Part shown: piece by piece, positions 62,694-64,000 of the stretch | How the letters are laid out: each line of letters begins with the position of its first letter | Position numbering within the stretch: position 1 is the first letter of the stretch | Assembly: GCF_013346665.1 (NCBI RefSeq) | Contig: NZ_JABVBB010000034.1 | Coordinates: forward strand, 496,001 to 560,000 | From: Sulfitobacter maritimus | Lineage (GTDB): Bacteria > Pseudomonadota > Alphaproteobacteria > Rhodobacterales > Rhodobacteraceae | DNA: 64,000 nt | Direction of reading: 5' to 3' | Translations under genes and position numbers: made by a program | Notes under the pieces: generated by a model | What the model saw: only the letters and a program-made list of their open reading frames with translations | The model's database searches: none | What the model was told of the DNA's origin: nothing

Positions 62694-64000
62694 ACGATGC
62701 GGCTACCAAACTGCCGACAGACGTCGGCCCGATCCATTTCGTCGGCATCGGCGGCATCGGCATGTCAGGCATTGCCGAAGTGCTGCTGAACCACGGCTAC
62801 CGGGTGCAGGGGTCGGACCTCAACACCACCAAGCTCACGGTGCGTCTGGCCGAATTGGGCGGGCGTATCTTTGAAGGGCAGGCGGCCGAGAACATTGGCG
62901 ATGCGGCGGTGGTGGTGATTTCTTCGGCGATCAAACCCGGCAATGCCGAGCTGGACGAGGCCCGCCGCCGGGGCTTGCCTGTCGTGCGCCGGGCCGAGAT
63001 GCTGGCCGAGTTGATGCGTCTTAAATCCAACATCGCGGTGGCAGGCACCCACGGCAAGACGACGACGACCACCTTGGTAGCAGAACTGCTGGTCGCCGGG
63101 GGCATTGACCCCACGGTGATCAACGGCGGTGTGATCCACGCTTACGGCTCCAACGCGCGGATGGGACAGGGCGAGTGGATGGTGGTGGAGGCCGATGAGT
63201 CCGATGGCACCTTTAACCGCCTGCCTGCGACCATCGCCATTGTCACCAATATCGACCCAGAGCATATGGAGCATTGGGGCGATTTCGACACGCTGCGACA
63301 GGGGTTCTTGAACTTCGTGTCGAACATCCCCTTTTACGGGCTGGCGGTCTGCTGCATTGATCACCCTGAGGTGCAGTCATTGGTGGGCAAGATCACGGAC
63401 CGCCGTGTGCTGACCTATGGGTTCAACGTGCAATCTGATGTGCGCGCGGTGGGGCTGCATTATAAGGACGGGGTTGCCCATTTTGATGTGCACCTGCAGT
63501 CCGAAGGGGAAATCATCGAAGGCTGTGCGCTGCCGATGCCGGGAGATCACAATGTCTCGAACGCGCTGGCCGCTGTGGCGGTATCGCGGCACCTTGGCAT
63601 GAGCGCCGATAAAATCCGTACTGCGCTAAGCCGTTTCGGCGGCGTTAACCGAAGATTTACCCGCGTGGGCGAAGTTGACGGTGTGACCATTATTGATGAC
63701 TACGGCCACCACCCGGTTGAGATCGCAGCCGTGCTGAAAGCCGCGCGGCAAGCCAGCGCGGGGCGGGTGATCGCCGTGCACCAACCGCACCGCTATTCGC
63801 GGCTGCACCATCATTTTGATGAGTTCTGCGCCTGTTTCAATGACGCGGATGTCGTCGGCATCGCGGATGTCTATGCCGCAGGCGAAGACCCGATCCCCGG
63901 CGCGGACCGTGACGGGCTGGTAACCGGCCTGATCCAGCATGGCCACCGCCAAGCCTATCCGGTTGAAGATGCCGAGGCGTTGACCGAATTGGTTCTGCGC
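62690..64000 (+). CDS. murC: UDP-MurNAc L-alanine ligase, cut by the window end
   Basis: MurC adds L-Ala to UDP-MurNAc. 437 codons are present without a stop; family proteins are about 465-480 residues, so the last 30-40 are missing. Seen are the N-terminal [17 protein letters not shown], the ATP loop [30 protein letters not shown], the [13 protein letters not shown] block, and the HQPHRYSRL substrate-site motif. The start ATG overlaps the murG stop (ATGA). murB, ddl, ftsQ, ftsA and ftsZ, which usually follow, would lie beyond the window. Confidence 0.96.
   Translation, partial: MNDAATKLPTDVGPIHFVGIGGIGMSGIAEVLLNHGYRVQGSDLNTTKLTVRLAELGGRIFEGQAAENIGDAAVVVISSAIKPGNAELDEARRRGLPVVRRAEMLAELMRLKSNIAVAGTHGKTTTTTLVAELLVAGGIDPTVINGGVIHAYGSNARMGQGEWMVVEADESDGTFNRLPATIAIVTNIDPEHMEHWGDFDTLRQGFLNFVSNIPFYGLAVCCIDHPEVQSLVGKITDRRVLTYGFNVQSDVRAVGLHYKDGVAHFDVHLQSEGEIIEGCALPMPGDHNVSNALAAVAVSRHLGMSADKIRTALSRFGGVNRRFTRVGEVDGVTIIDDYGHHPVEIAAVLKAARQASAGRVIAVHQPHRYSRLHHHFDEFCACFNDADVVGIADVYAAGEDPIPGADRDGLVTGLIQHGHRQAYPVEDAEALTELVLR

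Overview
The window is a chromosomal segment of a high-GC alphaproteobacterium, most likely of the Roseobacter group (Rhodobacteraceae/Roseobacteraceae). The signs are a SAM-II riboswitch in front of metZ, a split glyQ/glyS, DUF1127 genes linked to CCUCCUCCC ('cuckoo'/CcsR-type) hairpin RNAs, a GAAC-N7-GAAC SOS box, and the family's usual dcw gene order. I cannot name the species from sequence alone. It is almost all core genome: I see no insertion sequence, prophage, CRISPR array, tRNA or rRNA gene.

Layout: 1-6.2 kb holds ftsY, an mgtC-like gene, an EamA permease, yciB/ispZ, SAM-II riboswitch-terminator-metZ and folE2. 6.3-17.6 kb holds a DUF1127 gene, trkH, a secreted trypsin-like protein that has lost catalytic residues, glyQ and glyS separated by two small membrane-protein genes, and a PPDK-like protein. 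17.7-21.7 kb holds a cell-wall hydrolase and the overlapping folB-folP-glmM genes. 21.7-33.8 kb holds an EamA permease, ilvC facing two overlapping Lrp/AsnC genes, a diguanylate cyclase, a class V aminotransferase, a ubiH-like gene with a HAD gene, a GntR regulator, an MshEN-glycosyltransferase fusion, carA, yqeY and a DUF2244 gene. 33.8-44.5 kb holds a 0.5-kb gene-free gap, pyruvate carboxylase, a lactate dehydrogenase-like enzyme, a PAS protein, an SOS-box-bearing uvrD/pcrA, a frameshifted HTTM-like gene and a third EamA permease.

44.6-45.5 kb is the most unusual region. On the minus strand there are two tandem arrays of four hairpins each, eight in all, and every loop shows an anti-Shine-Dalgarno-like C-rich motif. 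One array follows a DUF1127 gene. The other is an 'orphan' with no such gene. Each array, or its operon, is preceded by the same two-block promoter-like sequence with identical 14-bp spacing, which suggests duplication of a stress-sRNA operon.

45.6-64 kb holds mrp, an unknown membrane protein, a roughly 0.8-kb regulatory region, and then the division and cell-wall (dcw) cluster: mraZ-rsmH-ftsL-ftsI-murE-murF-mraY-[glsA, reverse]-murD-[flavoprotein reverse, peroxiredoxin]-ftsW-murG-murC (cut by the window end). glmM, the cell-wall hydrolase, yciB and ftsY add to an envelope and division theme across the window.
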